DNA of 16,908 nt from JBAXSK01 sp044358815 (GTDB lineage: Bacteria; Cyanobacteriota; Cyanobacteriia; Pseudanabaenales; Pseudanabaenaceae): positions 1-16,908 of the forward strand of contig JBIKNH010000083.1 of the NCBI GenBank assembly GCA_044358815.1, read 5' to 3'. Shown here one piece after another: positions 5,820 through 14,771 of the stretch. Position numbers and translations under genes: made by a program. Position 1 is the first letter of the stretch. Each line of letters begins with the position of its first letter. A model generated the notes under the pieces. That model saw nothing but the letters and a program-made list of their open reading frames with translations. It made no database searches and was not told the origin of the DNA.

Positions 5820-6749
5820 ATGGCTGCTGGCAGTCTTCCTTCTCGGTTTTCCAGTGATAACATAATTAAGTTTCTGCAAGAACAGGTAAAACAGTTCTTA
5901 CCGCCCATTGTTGCCCTAGTTTTGCTGTTGGGGCTGTGGCAGATTCTCTCTTCTGGTGATAAGCCACCCCTACCACCACCGACTAAAGTTTGGTCAGAAT
6001 CCCAAGAATATATTTGGAATCCCTTCTTTGACCGTGACAGTTTTGATGTTAACCAAAAAGAGAAAATAGACAGCCCCGCAAACAAGGCTCTCAAAGATAA
6101 GTTGACCATTGACAAGGGTTTAGGGGTCCGCACCAGTGTCAGCTTGAAGCGGGTGGGCATTGGCTACACTGCTTCAGCGGTGGTGGGGATTACTGGCGGT
6201 ATTATTATTGGTACAAATATGTTTTTGTATCGCGCCTTCGATCCGATTTTTCAGGTATTGCGGACCATTCCACCTCTAGCTTGGTTGCCAATTGCGATGG
6301 CTTTGTTTCAGGGGATGAAGGAATCTCTCAAGCCATTAGGTTTAGAAGTTACGGAAATGGCGGCGCTGTTCGTGATCTTTATTACGGCGATTTGGCCAAT
6401 TTTGATGAATACGGCGGTGGGGGTGCAACAAGTGCCGCAGGATTACCGAAATGTTTCTAGGGTATTGCGTTTAGGGAAGTTAGATTACTTCTTAATGATT
6501 CTGTTACCATCAGCGGCTCCCTATATCTTTACGGGTTTGCGGATTGCCGTAGGCTTGTCATGGTTGGCAATTGTGGCGGCAGAAATGCTCACCGGTGGCG
6601 TGGGAATTGGTTTCTTTATTTGGGATAGTTACAACAGCAGTAAGTATAGCGAACTGATTTTAGCCTTGCTTTATATCGGAATTGTTGGTTTTATTTTGGA
6701 TAAACTGGTTTACCTAATCAGTAAGGTAACGGTGCAGTCAGATTCTTAA
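5820..6749 (+). CDS. nrtB: Nitrate ABC transporter permease
   Basis: Inner-membrane permease (BPD_transp_1 type) through which nitrate passes; it pairs with NrtC and NrtD. I chose ATG 5820 because AGGAGA (CCAGGAGAAAGCAATC) sits just upstream. The upstream ATG-frame extension to 5712 overlaps the hairpin and lacks a ribosome site. This gives 309 residues, slightly above the usual 275-300. One helix lies at about residues 25-43. A hydrophilic loop with WNPFFDRDSFDVNQKEK follows, then five or so more helices. The cytoplasmic EAA-type loop that contacts the ATPases is at about residues 196-232 (QDYRNVSRVLRLGKLDYF then ILLPSAAP). The stop codon lies inside a perfect 17-bp tandem repeat. Confidence 0.95.
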   Translation: MAAGSLPSRFSSDNIIKFLQEQVKQFLPPIVALVLLLGLWQILSSGDKPPLPPPTKVWSESQEYIWNPFFDRDSFDVNQKEKIDSPANKALKDKLTIDKGLGVRTSVSLKRVGIGYTASAVVGITGGIIIGTNMFLYRAFDPIFQVLRTIPPLAWLPIAMALFQGMKESLKPLGLEVTEMAALFVIFITAIWPILMNTAVGVQQVPQDYRNVSRVLRLGKLDYFLMILLPSAAPYIFTGLRIAVGLSWLAIVAAEMLTGGVGIGFFIWDSYNSSKYSELILALLYIGIVGFILDKLVYLISKVTVQSDS

Positions 6750-6776
6750 AGGGTTCTTTTTCTTAAAGGGTTCTTT
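6743..6776 (+). repeat. Perfect 17-bp tandem repeat across the nrtB stop codon
   Basis: TTCTTAAAGGGTTCTTT occupies 6743-6759 and again 6760-6776 with no spacer and no mismatch. The first copy includes the last codon and TAA of nrtB, so the duplication leaves the protein unchanged. It looks like a recent slippage event. Confidence 0.85.
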
Positions 6777-6845
6777 CGATCATGGCTGTTTCGATTCTAT
6801 AACCTTCTAGAACTGACCTGACGGATTTAACTGAATTTACCATCT

Positions 6846-7724
6846 ATGCAAGTCATTCAATCGCAACCAATGTCTCAGACTCCCATCACTCAAGTATCCG
6901 ACGATGATTTAGGTGCTACACCCCTGACTAAGGAACCTCTGTTAACCTTAGAAGGGGTGGGGAAGATTTATCCTACCAAACGCGGTCCATATACAGTATT
7001 AGAGAATATTAACGCTAAATTTTATAGCGGTGAATTTGTTTGTGTGATTGGTCACTCTGGCTGTGGTAAATCCACGCTGTTAAATATGGTTGCTGGGTTT
7101 ACGAAAGCCACCAGCGGTGAGATTTGTTTACGTTCTCAGCCGATCCGCCGTCCTGGACCAGATCGGATGATGGTATTCCAAAACTATTCTCTGTTGCCTT
7201 GGATGACTGCCCTGGATAATGTCTATTTAGGAGTAAAACAGGCTTATCCCGAAAAGACTAAGGCAGAGAATATGCAAATTGCCAAAGAACATTTGGAACT
7301 AGTGGGTTTGCATGAAGCACTTCACAAAAAGCCGAAACAGTTATCCGGTGGGATGCGCCAGCGGGTTGCCATCGCCCGTGCCTTAGCCATGCGTCCTGAG
7401 GTGCTGATTTTGGATGAACCTTTTGGCGCACTCGATCCCATCACACGGGAAGAATTACAGGAAGAATTATTATCAATTTGGCGGGAGAATCGTGTTACGG
7501 CGTTAATGATTACCCATGAAATTGACGAAGCGATTTTCTTGGCGGATCGGATTGTGATGATGACTAACGGTCCTGCTGCAACGATTGGCGAAATTGTGGA
7601 AGTGCCATTTGACCGCCCTCGGAACCGTAAAGCGATTGCTGAAGATCCCCGCTATTACCAGTTACGGAACTATCTCTTAGACTTTCTCTATCATCGGTTT
7701 GCGTTGGACGATACCGCCGAATAA
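6846..7724 (+). CDS. nrtD: Nitrate ABC transporter ATP-binding protein, short type
   Basis: ATPase that powers nitrate import with NrtC at the cytoplasmic face of NrtB. Walker A GHSGCGKST is at residues 69-77, the signature LSGGMRQR begins at 166, Walker B VLILDEP is at 186-192, and the switch histidine is in ITHEIDEA. The 292 residues and the ends (GPYTVLEN near the start; YYQLRNYLLDFLYHRF at the C-terminus) match NrtD rather than NrtC, and there is no fused binding domain. ATG 6870 is a possible later start, which would remove eight residues. The gene comes before nrtC, the reverse of the usual nrtABCD order. Confidence 0.93.
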   Translation: MQVIQSQPMSQTPITQVSDDDLGATPLTKEPLLTLEGVGKIYPTKRGPYTVLENINAKFYSGEFVCVIGHSGCGKSTLLNMVAGFTKATSGEICLRSQPIRRPGPDRMMVFQNYSLLPWMTALDNVYLGVKQAYPEKTKAENMQIAKEHLELVGLHEALHKKPKQLSGGMRQRVAIARALAMRPEVLILDEPFGALDPITREELQEELLSIWRENRVTALMITHEIDEAIFLADRIVMMTNGPAATIGEIVEVPFDRPRNRKAIAEDPRYYQLRNYLLDFLYHRFALDDTAE

Positions 7725-7790
7725 ATTTCTCTTGGTGCTGTTTTGTGAAACTATGCTATAGATTTTCTCTATAAATTTTTCCCATAGATC

Positions 7791-7811
7791 AGAACCTGAA
7801 ATTAGAACCTG
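7791..7811 (+). repeat. AGAACCTG direct repeat, 13-bp period
   Basis: Copies lie at 7791-7798 and 7804-7811 in the 143-bp nrtD-nrtC spacer. Otherwise that spacer is AT-rich and shows no gene, NtcA box or clear hairpin. Confidence 0.5.
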
Positions 7812-7867
7812 CGTAGTTTTAGTGAATTACCCTCAAATATAATTCTTCCATTTCTTTCCCTAATCCC

Positions 7868-9925
7868 ATGACTTATCCTACCTGTGCTTTACCCCAAGAG
7901 CCGAGCTTCCTAGAAATTGATCACGTTGATCGGGTGTTTCCCCTCAAAAATGGTGGTAGTTATTCAGCATTAAAGAATGTTCATTTGGAAATTCATCGGG
8001 GCGAATTCGTCACCATTGTGGGACACTCAGGGTGTGGCAAGTCAACACTCCTCAATATTATTGCAGGTTTGGATCGTTCCACCAAAGGAGGGATTGTTTT
8101 AGAAGGTAGGGAAGTCAGAGATCCTGGTCCTGACAGAATGCTAGTGTTCCAAAATCACTCTCTGTTGCCTTGGTTAACGGTGCGCCAAAATATCGCCCTC
8201 GGTGTGAATCGGGTGTTACGTCATTTACCGAAAACCGAACGCGCTCAGTTAGTCGAAGAAGCTATCGGTTTAGTCAGCTTAAATCATGCTGCCGATAAGT
8301 ATCCGCGAGAGATTTCTGGGGGGATGAAACAGCGGGTAGGGATTGCGCGGGCATTGGCAATTAAGCCTAAAGTTTTGCTTTTAGATGAACCTTTTGGAGC
8401 GCTGGATGCTTTGACCAGAGGGCGTTTACAAGAACAACTAATGCACATTTGTAATCAATATAGCATTTCAGCGGTGATGATTACTCACGATGTGGATGAG
8501 GCTTTACTACTCAGTGATCGAGTGGTCATGATGACTAACGGTCCCGATGCGCGAATTGGGCAAATCATGAAAGTGGAATTACCTCGCCCCAGAGAAAGAA
8601 TGGAAGTGGTGAATAATCCGAATTATTATCGGATGCGGGGGGAAATGGTGGAATTTTTGGACCGCCAGAAGCGCCTCAAAGCCGAGCGAGCCAAGAAAAA
8701 ATCTATGGCAGTGGTCAGTATTGGCAGTTTAGAAAAAGTGAATCTCAGCCTAGGTTTTATTCCTCTAACTGACTGTGCTCCGTTGGTGGTGGCTCAGGAA
8801 AAAGGTTTATTCCAGAAGTATGGTTTAGATGTCACTCTATCTAGAGAAAATTCTTGGAATAGCATTGCGGAAGGCATTAGAGAAGGGCGTTTAGATGCAG
8901 CGCAAATGGTGACGGGAATGCCCCTAGCCTTGACTTTGGGCATGGACAATAAGCCACCAATGGCAGTCAAAACTGCTCTAACTCTCAGTCGTAATGGCAA
9001 TGCAATCACGATCAGTCGTCAACTTTATGAAGCTGGGGTGTCTGATTTAGCAGGGCTGAAAGAGTATTTATGTAATTATCCTCAACAGAATCCTGAGGAT
9101 CATGATTTACCAGCGATGGCAATGGTACATCGGGCTTCTATGCACAATTTATTATTACGTCATTGGTTAGCTAGTGCCCAAGTGGAACCAGATCGCCAAG
9201 TGGAAGTTTTGGTTGTGCCTCCTGCTCAAATGATATCGAATCTGATGGCAGATAATATCATCGGTTATTGTGTGGGTGAACCTTGGAATTATCGTGCTGT
9301 CCATGATAATTTGGGCGTAGTCGTTGCCACCGGAAAAGACATTTGGTCAGCCCACCCTGAGAAGGTTTTGGGCGTGCGGCAAGAGTGGGCACAGCAATAT
9401 CCCCATAGTTATCTGGCTTTAGTGAAGGCTCTTTTAGAAGCTTGTCAGTATTGCGAATCAACGGAAAATCGCGAAGAATTATTAGCAATTCTGAGTCGTC
9501 CTGAGTATCTCAATCTCGACCCGATGTATATTCGTACTGGCTTTGCGGGTCCCTATCGGAAAGGAACCGGAGATTCTCTGTTCATGCAAGACTTTTTCCT
9601 ATTCGCCCAGGATAATGCCCCCCGTCGCCATGAACATCTGTGGGTCTTGACTCAGATGGCACGGTGGGGTTTACTGAAGTTCCCTTCTAACTACACTGAA
9701 GTTTTAGATCAAGTGGTTGATTGGGAGACCTATGACGCAGCATTAATGGAATTGGAACTGCCTATGACGATGGACAATCCCGATCAGATTACGTTTGCTG
9801 ATGGCACAGTGTTTGATTTGGCTGATCCTATCACTGCTTTACAGTCCATGCCCTACAGTCGATTTGAGGCAGCAGTTCCCTTTGAATTAACCAGTAATCT
9901 GGAGAAAAAGGCAGTCACCATTTAA
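7868..9925 (+). CDS. nrtC: Nitrate ABC transporter ATPase fused to NrtA-like regulatory domain
   Basis: Two-domain protein. Residues 1 to about 260 are an ABC ATPase: Walker A GHSGCGKST 52-60, ISGGMKQR from 149, Walker B with Asp173-Glu174, and THDVDEA. After a basic linker (KRLKAERAKKKS), an NrtA-like domain fills residues 294-670, starting LSLGFIPLTDCAPL. In studied cyanobacteria this domain senses substrate and mediates ammonium-triggered inhibition of nitrate uptake. The equivalents of three NrtA ligands are present here (Trp330, His426, Lys499), but the Gln of NrtA (NGQAV) is replaced by Asn378 (NGNAI). The domain has no signal peptide and acts in the cytoplasm. The 685 residues are usual for NrtC. 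The stop lies two bases before narB, so the two genes are probably translationally coupled. Confidence 0.96.
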   Translation: MTYPTCALPQEPSFLEIDHVDRVFPLKNGGSYSALKNVHLEIHRGEFVTIVGHSGCGKSTLLNIIAGLDRSTKGGIVLEGREVRDPGPDRMLVFQNHSLLPWLTVRQNIALGVNRVLRHLPKTERAQLVEEAIGLVSLNHAADKYPREISGGMKQRVGIARALAIKPKVLLLDEPFGALDALTRGRLQEQLMHICNQYSISAVMITHDVDEALLLSDRVVMMTNGPDARIGQIMKVELPRPRERMEVVNNPNYYRMRGEMVEFLDRQKRLKAERAKKKSMAVVSIGSLEKVNLSLGFIPLTDCAPLVVAQEKGLFQKYGLDVTLSRENSWNSIAEGIREGRLDAAQMVTGMPLALTLGMDNKPPMAVKTALTLSRNGNAITISRQLYEAGVSDLAGLKEYLCNYPQQNPEDHDLPAMAMVHRASMHNLLLRHWLASAQVEPDRQVEVLVVPPAQMISNLMADNIIGYCVGEPWNYRAVHDNLGVVVATGKDIWSAHPEKVLGVRQEWAQQYPHSYLALVKALLEACQYCESTENREELLAILSRPEYLNLDPMYIRTGFAGPYRKGTGDSLFMQDFFLFAQDNAPRRHEHLWVLTQMARWGLLKFPSNYTEVLDQVVDWETYDAALMELELPMTMDNPDQITFADGTVFDLADPITALQSMPYSRFEAAVPFELTSNLEKKAVTI

Positions 9926-9927
9926 TC

Positions 9928-12132
9928 ATGAATAGTTTAACCAAAACCCTTTGTCCTTATTGTGGTGTGGGCTGTGGTTTAGAAGCCGTCCCCCTCAACT
10001 CTTCCGCTACGGAAGACATGTCAGCGGCAGTGAGTGGCATAAGCTACAAGATCCGAGGGGATCGCCAACATCCTTCTAGTCAAGGGATGGTTTGTGTTAA
10101 GGGAGCGACAGCTTACGAAGCAATTAATAAGGATCGGTTGCTCTATCCCATGATGCGTCATAATTTGAGCCAACCGTTCCGTATTGTTTCGTGGGATGAG
10201 GTGCTAGATTTCATTGTGGCTAGAATTCAAGAAATTTTGGCTCATCATGGGGCGGATGCCATTTGTATGTATGGTTCGGGGCAGTTCCAAACAGAAGATT
10301 ATTATGTAGCACAGAAGTTAATCAAAGGTTGTTTAGGAACGAATAACTTTGATGCTAATTCGCGGCTGTGTATGTCTTCAGCGGTTTCTGGTTATAACAA
10401 AAGTTTTGGAGCGGACGGTCCCCCTTGTTGTTATGAGGATTTAGATCTAACGGATTGCGCGTTTATTATTGGTAGTAATACAGCGGAATGTCATCCGATT
10501 ATTTTCAATCGATTTCGGAAGCATCACAAAAAGAATCCCCATGTAAAACTAGTGGTGGTAGATCCCCGTCGCACCGAAACCGCTCAGGGAGCAGATTTAC
10601 ACTTGGCGATTAAGTCAGGCACAGATATTGATTTACTCAATGGTATAGCGCATCTCTTATGGCAATGGGGTAAGTGCGATCAGGCATATATTGATCAATA
10701 TACGGAAGGTTTTGGGGAATTTCTAGCTATTTTATCGGAATATACTCCGGCGAAGGTGGCGGCAAAATGTGGCATTACTGAAGCGGAATTACAACAGGCG
10801 GCAACCTATTGGGCAGAGTCAGGGCGGGTTCTGTCCATGTGGTCTATGGGAATTAATCAGTCACGGGAAGGCACGGCTAAGGTGCAGTGCATCATTAATT
10901 TACATTTGATGACGGGACAGATTGGGAAGCCCGGAGCGGGACCTTTCTCTTTAACGGGACAGCCTAATGCAATGGGAGGTAGAGAAGCAGGGGGATTAGC
11001 TCATTTATTACCTGGTTATCGTTCGGTTTTGAATCCTGATCATCGCCGCGAAGTGGAACAGGCGTGGCATTTACCATCGGGGCGAATTGCGTCACAACCT
11101 GGACGGACAGCGTGGGATATTGTGCGAGGTTTAGAATCTGATGAAGTGAAACTAGTATGGATTGCAGCGACTAATCCGGTGGTGAGTTTTCCTGATTTGG
11201 AACGGACTAATGCGGCTTTGCGGCGGTCACCGTTAACGATTTATCAAGAGGCTTATCATCCGACGGAAACTACTGCATTTGCCCATGTGTTGCTCCCTGC
11301 GAGCCAATGGAGCGAAAAAACAGGCACAATGACTAATTCGGAACGGTGTGTGACTCTATGTCAGGCTTTTCAAAAGGCTGCGGGAGAGTCGCGACCGGAT
11401 TGGCTGATTTTTGCAGAAGTGGGGCGGCGTTTAGGATTTGTAGAACAGTTTCAGTTTCAGAATCCCGCAGAAGTCTATGCAGAATTTGCCAGTTTGACCG
11501 CAGGACGACCCTGTGATGTATCGGGTTTGAGTCATGGTTATTTGGCGCGGGTGGGTCCGACGCAATGGCCACAACCCATAGCAGAATCATTAGGGACTGT
11601 CGGAAATAATGGTACTGCCGACGCACTGCCAGAACGAGTAACCAATAAGCGTTTGTATACGGATCATCGGTTTCATACCGCCAGTGGTAAGGCGCAGTTT
11701 CGGGCATATCACAGTCAGGGATTGTATGAGCCACCGGATGAGGCTTATCCTTTGGTGCTGACAATTGGGCGGCTTTATGGACATTGGCACACCCAAACAC
11801 GCACGGGACGGATTGATAAGATTCGGCAAATGTATCCTGAGCCATTATTGGAAGTTCATCCTAAGGATGCGGCAAAGTTTGGGATTGAAGTGGGGGATTG
11901 GGTTTGGGTGAAATCCCGTCGTGGAGCGGCACGTTTCGCGGTATTAGTTACGGAGGCGATTAGTCCTGGGGTGGTGTTTGTGCCAATGCATTGGGGTGCT
12001 CTATGGGCAGAAAATGCTGAGGCTAATAGTCTGACCCATGAAGGGGCTGATCCTGATTCCAAGCAACCAGAGTTAAAAGCCTGTGCAGTTAATTTAGTGG
12101 TGGATTTCGCACGGCGTGGTGGTTTAGGGTGA
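9928..12132 (+). CDS. narB: Ferredoxin-dependent assimilatory nitrate reductase
   Basis: Reduces nitrate to nitrite with electrons from ferredoxin; contains one [4Fe-4S] cluster and molybdenum bis-MGD. The N-terminal cluster motif is CPYCGVGC (Cys9, Cys12, Cys16), with the fourth ligand Cys56 in GMVCVKG. Cys148 in NSRLCMSS is the expected molybdenum ligand. The central molybdopterin oxidoreductase domain has ADAICMYGSGQ, GSNTAECHPI and GQPNAMGGREAGG. The dinucleotide-binding C-terminal domain begins near residue 608 (PLVLTIGRLYGHWHTQTRTG). The 734 residues fit the family (about 710-740). There is no Tat signal, as expected for a cytoplasmic enzyme. It begins two bases after nrtC, with only weak purine-rich sequence upstream. 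It is the last gene of the nitrate operon, and no clear terminator is seen after it. Confidence 0.97.
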   Translation: MNSLTKTLCPYCGVGCGLEAVPLNSSATEDMSAAVSGISYKIRGDRQHPSSQGMVCVKGATAYEAINKDRLLYPMMRHNLSQPFRIVSWDEVLDFIVARIQEILAHHGADAICMYGSGQFQTEDYYVAQKLIKGCLGTNNFDANSRLCMSSAVSGYNKSFGADGPPCCYEDLDLTDCAFIIGSNTAECHPIIFNRFRKHHKKNPHVKLVVVDPRRTETAQGADLHLAIKSGTDIDLLNGIAHLLWQWGKCDQAYIDQYTEGFGEFLAILSEYTPAKVAAKCGITEAELQQAATYWAESGRVLSMWSMGINQSREGTAKVQCIINLHLMTGQIGKPGAGPFSLTGQPNAMGGREAGGLAHLLPGYRSVLNPDHRREVEQAWHLPSGRIASQPGRTAWDIVRGLESDEVKLVWIAATNPVVSFPDLERTNAALRRSPLTIYQEAYHPTETTAFAHVLLPASQWSEKTGTMTNSERCVTLCQAFQKAAGESRPDWLIFAEVGRRLGFVEQFQFQNPAEVYAEFASLTAGRPCDVSGLSHGYLARVGPTQWPQPIAESLGTVGNNGTADALPERVTNKRLYTDHRFHTASGKAQFRAYHSQGLYEPPDEAYPLVLTIGRLYGHWHTQTRTGRIDKIRQMYPEPLLEVHPKDAAKFGIEVGDWVWVKSRRGAARFAVLVTEAISPGVVFVPMHWGALWAENAEANSLTHEGADPDSKQPELKACAVNLVVDFARRGGLG

Positions 12133-12274
12133 TGTGGCGAACTACAACACTGGTTTAAATACGCTGTAATCCAAGCATAACTATAGAAAATTTCCTGGGT
12201 TCAACGAGGGCTAAAAGTAACGTGAAAGCCTAAACTGAAATCTAGTAGTGCTGCTTGAGGATAGGAATTAACCT

Positions 12275-12610
12275 GTGTTGGAAGCCTGTGTACTTATTAC
12301 GATACTTTCTGGTTTTTTAGGGATTCTCCTTAAAAAGAACTTTTTTATGAAAATTATTTCAATGGACGTGATGAGTTCGGGTGTCATTGCCTATTTCATC
12401 GTAGTTGCATCAAGGGGTGGTGTATTTACGCCAATCCTGGGTGATACGCTCCGAGATAATTACGCTGATCCAGTACCACAGGCAGTCATTTTGACCGCAA
12501 TCGTGATTGGCTTTTCGATTCAAGCTTTGATGCTAGTTGGTGTCATCAAGTTATCGCGGAATAATCCCACATTGGAGGTTAACGAGATCGAGAAGGGTGA
12601 TCTATCGTGA
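12275..12610 (+). CDS. mrpC: Mrp-type Na+/H+ antiporter subunit C
   Basis: Small membrane protein of the NuoK/MnhC family, 111 residues. Three hydrophobic helices lie at about residues 2-18, 28-47 and 68-91, and the family motif DPVPQAVILTAIVIGFS is at about 65-81. It forms part of the membrane core of the Mrp complex beside MrpD. It starts with GTG; AGGA lies eight bases upstream, and an in-frame TAA just before the start excludes a longer form. Its TGA overlaps the GTG of mrpD (GTGA), which indicates coupling. The 142-bp gap from narB has no promoter I can defend. Confidence 0.92.
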   Translation: MLEACVLITILSGFLGILLKKNFFMKIISMDVMSSGVIAYFIVVASRGGVFTPILGDTLRDNYADPVPQAVILTAIVIGFSIQALMLVGVIKLSRNNPTLEVNEIEKGDLS

Positions 12611-14085
12611 CTGTTCTAACTTTAATTTGGATTGCTTTCCCATTTTTGGTGGGCTTTACTATCTATATTTTACCCAAGAGTGATCGCTACTTAGGGTTGG
12701 TTACCGCTTTAGCATCAGGACTATATACGATTCCTCTATTTCTGAAATCTGAAGCTGTCAATTTACGTTTACTCGATCACTTTGGGGTGAGTCTGCTTGT
12801 TGATCCTTTGACGGGATTTTTTATCTTAACCAATGCCCTCGTAACGGCTGCCGTCGTTATCTATTGCTGGCGTAGCGATCGCACTGCCTTTTTTTACGCT
12901 CAGATTGTGATTTTGCATGGTAGTGTCAATGCTGCTTTTGCCTGTTCTGACTTCATCAGCTTATATGTGGCGCTTGAAGTGATTAGCATTGCTACTTTTC
13001 TATTGATAGCCTATCCCCGTAGTGATCGCTCTATTTGGATCGGGTTGCGCTATCTATTTACCAGCAATGTCGCCATGTTGTTTTATCTAATTGGGGCGGT
13101 TCTGGTATATAAAGCTCATCATTCCTTTGATTTTGGTGGACTGCGAGACTCACCACCAGAGGCAATCGCGCTGATCTTTTTGGGACTACTAGCTAAAGGT
13201 GGCATCTTTGTATCAGGGCTATGGCTACCCCTAACCCATGCTGAATCAGAATCCCCAGTTTCGGCGATGATGTCGGGGGTGGTGGTCAAAGCTGGGGTTT
13301 TACCATTAGTGCGCTGTGCCTTACTGTTAGAAGAAATTGCGCTGATAGTGCGGATATTTGGGGTGACGACGGCTTTGCTGGGGGTAGCTTTTGCAGTATT
13401 TGAGAAAGATACCAAGCGGATGTTAGCCTTTCACACCATTTCCCAATTAGGCTTTATTTTGGCAGCCCCAGAGGTGGGGGGATTCTATGCCCTCACCCAC
13501 GGTTTAGTTAAATCCTCTTTGTTTTTGATTGTGGGGAATTTGCCTAGCCGTAGTCTCAAGGAATTGAAACATCAACCGATTACCAATCAACTTTGGGGGA
13601 CGTTGGTAATTGCCAGTTTCTCCATTTCTGGATTCCCTTTATTGTCTGGGTTTGGGGCAAAAGTATTAACTATGAAAAACCTCTTACCTTGGCAAGGGAT
13701 TGGCATGAATATTGCTGCTCTCGGTACGAGTATTTCCTTTGCAAAGTTCATCTTCTTACCCCATGGCAATTTGCTGGAAAAGCAACGAGAGGAGCATAAT
13801 TCCCTAAGTCCACAAGGTAGCAAAGTCCAGTTGAAGACAGAGTTTTGGGTAGCGATGGCAATTCTCTTGGGCGGATTAGTTGTGGCAAACGTTGTGTACT
13901 ATGAAGCCTATTCTTTGGAAAATATCAGTAAACCCTTAATTACAATAGGAATTGGCTGGGTGGCTTATTTCTTGATTTTTCGCCATACTTCGATCAAATT
14001 ACCTGTTGCCTTTGAAGACTTTGAGAACTTGATCGGCTGCATGGTACTGATGTTAATTGTATTGTTCTGGATGGCAATCTCATGA
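12607..14085 (+). CDS. mrpD: Mrp-type Na+/H+ antiporter subunit D
   Basis: Large polytopic subunit of the NuoN/NdhD antiporter family, 492 residues with about 14 hydrophobic segments. The residues expected for ion/proton transfer are present: Glu124 (ALEVISIATF), Lys197 (LLAKGGIFVSGLW) and Lys228 (VVVKAGVLPL), with the HAESESPVSAMMSG segment between the two lysines. FHTISQLGFILAAP is the usual broken-helix region. It starts with GTG overlapping the stop of mrpC and ends in ATGA shared with mrpE. It is the only large antiporter-like subunit in the window; no MrpA follows or precedes it. NdhD-like annotation is possible, but its neighbours favour Mrp. Confidence 0.92.
   Translation: MTVLTLIWIAFPFLVGFTIYILPKSDRYLGLVTALASGLYTIPLFLKSEAVNLRLLDHFGVSLLVDPLTGFFILTNALVTAAVVIYCWRSDRTAFFYAQIVILHGSVNAAFACSDFISLYVALEVISIATFLLIAYPRSDRSIWIGLRYLFTSNVAMLFYLIGAVLVYKAHHSFDFGGLRDSPPEAIALIFLGLLAKGGIFVSGLWLPLTHAESESPVSAMMSGVVVKAGVLPLVRCALLLEEIALIVRIFGVTTALLGVAFAVFEKDTKRMLAFHTISQLGFILAAPEVGGFYALTHGLVKSSLFLIVGNLPSRSLKELKHQPITNQLWGTLVIASFSISGFPLLSGFGAKVLTMKNLLPWQGIGMNIAALGTSISFAKFIFLPHGNLLEKQREEHNSLSPQGSKVQLKTEFWVAMAILLGGLVVANVVYYEAYSLENISKPLITIGIGWVAYFLIFRHTSIKLPVAFEDFENLIGCMVLMLIVLFWMAIS
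12875..12882. repeat. HIP1 palindrome
   Basis: Exact GCGATCGC inside the mrpD coding region (AGCGATCGCA). Confidence 0.8.
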
Positions 14086-14495
14086 TTGGACAATTTATCC
14101 TCCGCATCGTGATTTGGTTCCTGCTAACCGCCAACTTCAGTATTACCAATGTAATTATTGGCGTGATCATTTGTTTGCTAATGCCCCGATATCGTACTGC
14201 ACCCTTCGGACTGGGGGATCTATTGCAGAGTCTGCAAAGAATCCTTGTGGCTATTCCCCAAGCCTATCTGGAGGCGATCGAGATGATCAGGAAACCCCAT
14301 ATTTACGAGGAGATCGTAATGGAAAAAGCCGAAAAGCGGCGATCAGCAGCATTGCTATTTTTGGATATTTTCTTGATTACATTTACCCCCAAAACCATTG
14401 TGTTAAAACATCAAGAAGATGATTGGTATGCCATTCATCGTATCGGAGAACCTACAGGTAATCAGTCAGATCAAGGAGCGAACCATGAATATTGA
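14082..14495 (+). CDS. mrpE: Mrp-type Na+/H+ antiporter subunit E
   Basis: MnhE-family membrane protein of 137 residues. Two N-terminal hydrophobic helices (about 5-18 and 20-34) are followed by LMPRY and an amphipathic domain with the family pattern LVAIPQAYLEAIEMIRKP and FLITFTPKTIVLKHQEDDWYAIHRIGEP. Its ATG shares bases with the mrpD stop, and its 3' end overlaps mrpF by 11 bases. The tail after GEPTGNQSDQGANHEY is polar. Confidence 0.9.
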   Translation: MIGQFILRIVIWFLLTANFSITNVIIGVIICLLMPRYRTAPFGLGDLLQSLQRILVAIPQAYLEAIEMIRKPHIYEEIVMEKAEKRRSAALLFLDIFLITFTPKTIVLKHQEDDWYAIHRIGEPTGNQSDQGANHEY

Positions 14496-14769
14496 TTTCT
14501 CCCCTAGTTCTGTTTTGAATTTGGCAGTGGCGGCAATGGTAATCTCTCTGCTCATTCCGCTATATCAAGCATGGAAATTCAGTCATGATATTTGGGAAAT
14601 TATGCTTGCTTTCTCCAGTATGGCGGCTAAATCCTCAGTCATGATTTTAGTGATCGCCGTATTGCGCGATGACTGGATGCTGGGAATAGTTGGCGTAATT
14701 ATTTTGAGTGTGGGTAATGCTGGCTTGATGCTCTTGGCTCACATTATTAGACGCATTGGCGAATTGTAG
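14485..14769 (+). CDS. mrpF: Mrp-type Na+/H+ antiporter subunit F
   Basis: MnhF-family small subunit of 94 residues with three membrane helices (about 10-26, 33-57 and 64-89). I chose ATG 14485 because AAGGAG lies six bases upstream. The frame is open to an ATG at 14419, but that start would overlap mrpE by 77 bases without a ribosome site. It begins inside the last codons of mrpE. Confidence 0.85.
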   Translation: MNIDFSPSSVLNLAVAAMVISLLIPLYQAWKFSHDIWEIMLAFSSMAAKSSVMILVIAVLRDDWMLGIVGVIILSVGNAGLMLLAHIIRRIGEL

Positions 14770-14771
14770 AT

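Noticed and set aside
11333..11845. A 170-codon minus-strand ORF within narB
   Set aside because: It is antisense to the conserved NarB sequence, its composition is that of a shadow frame, and it has no ribosome site or motifs.
14057..14422. A 121-codon plus-strand ORF overlapping mrpE
   Set aside because: It is out of frame with MrpE, which has family motifs and a coupled start; this one has neither.
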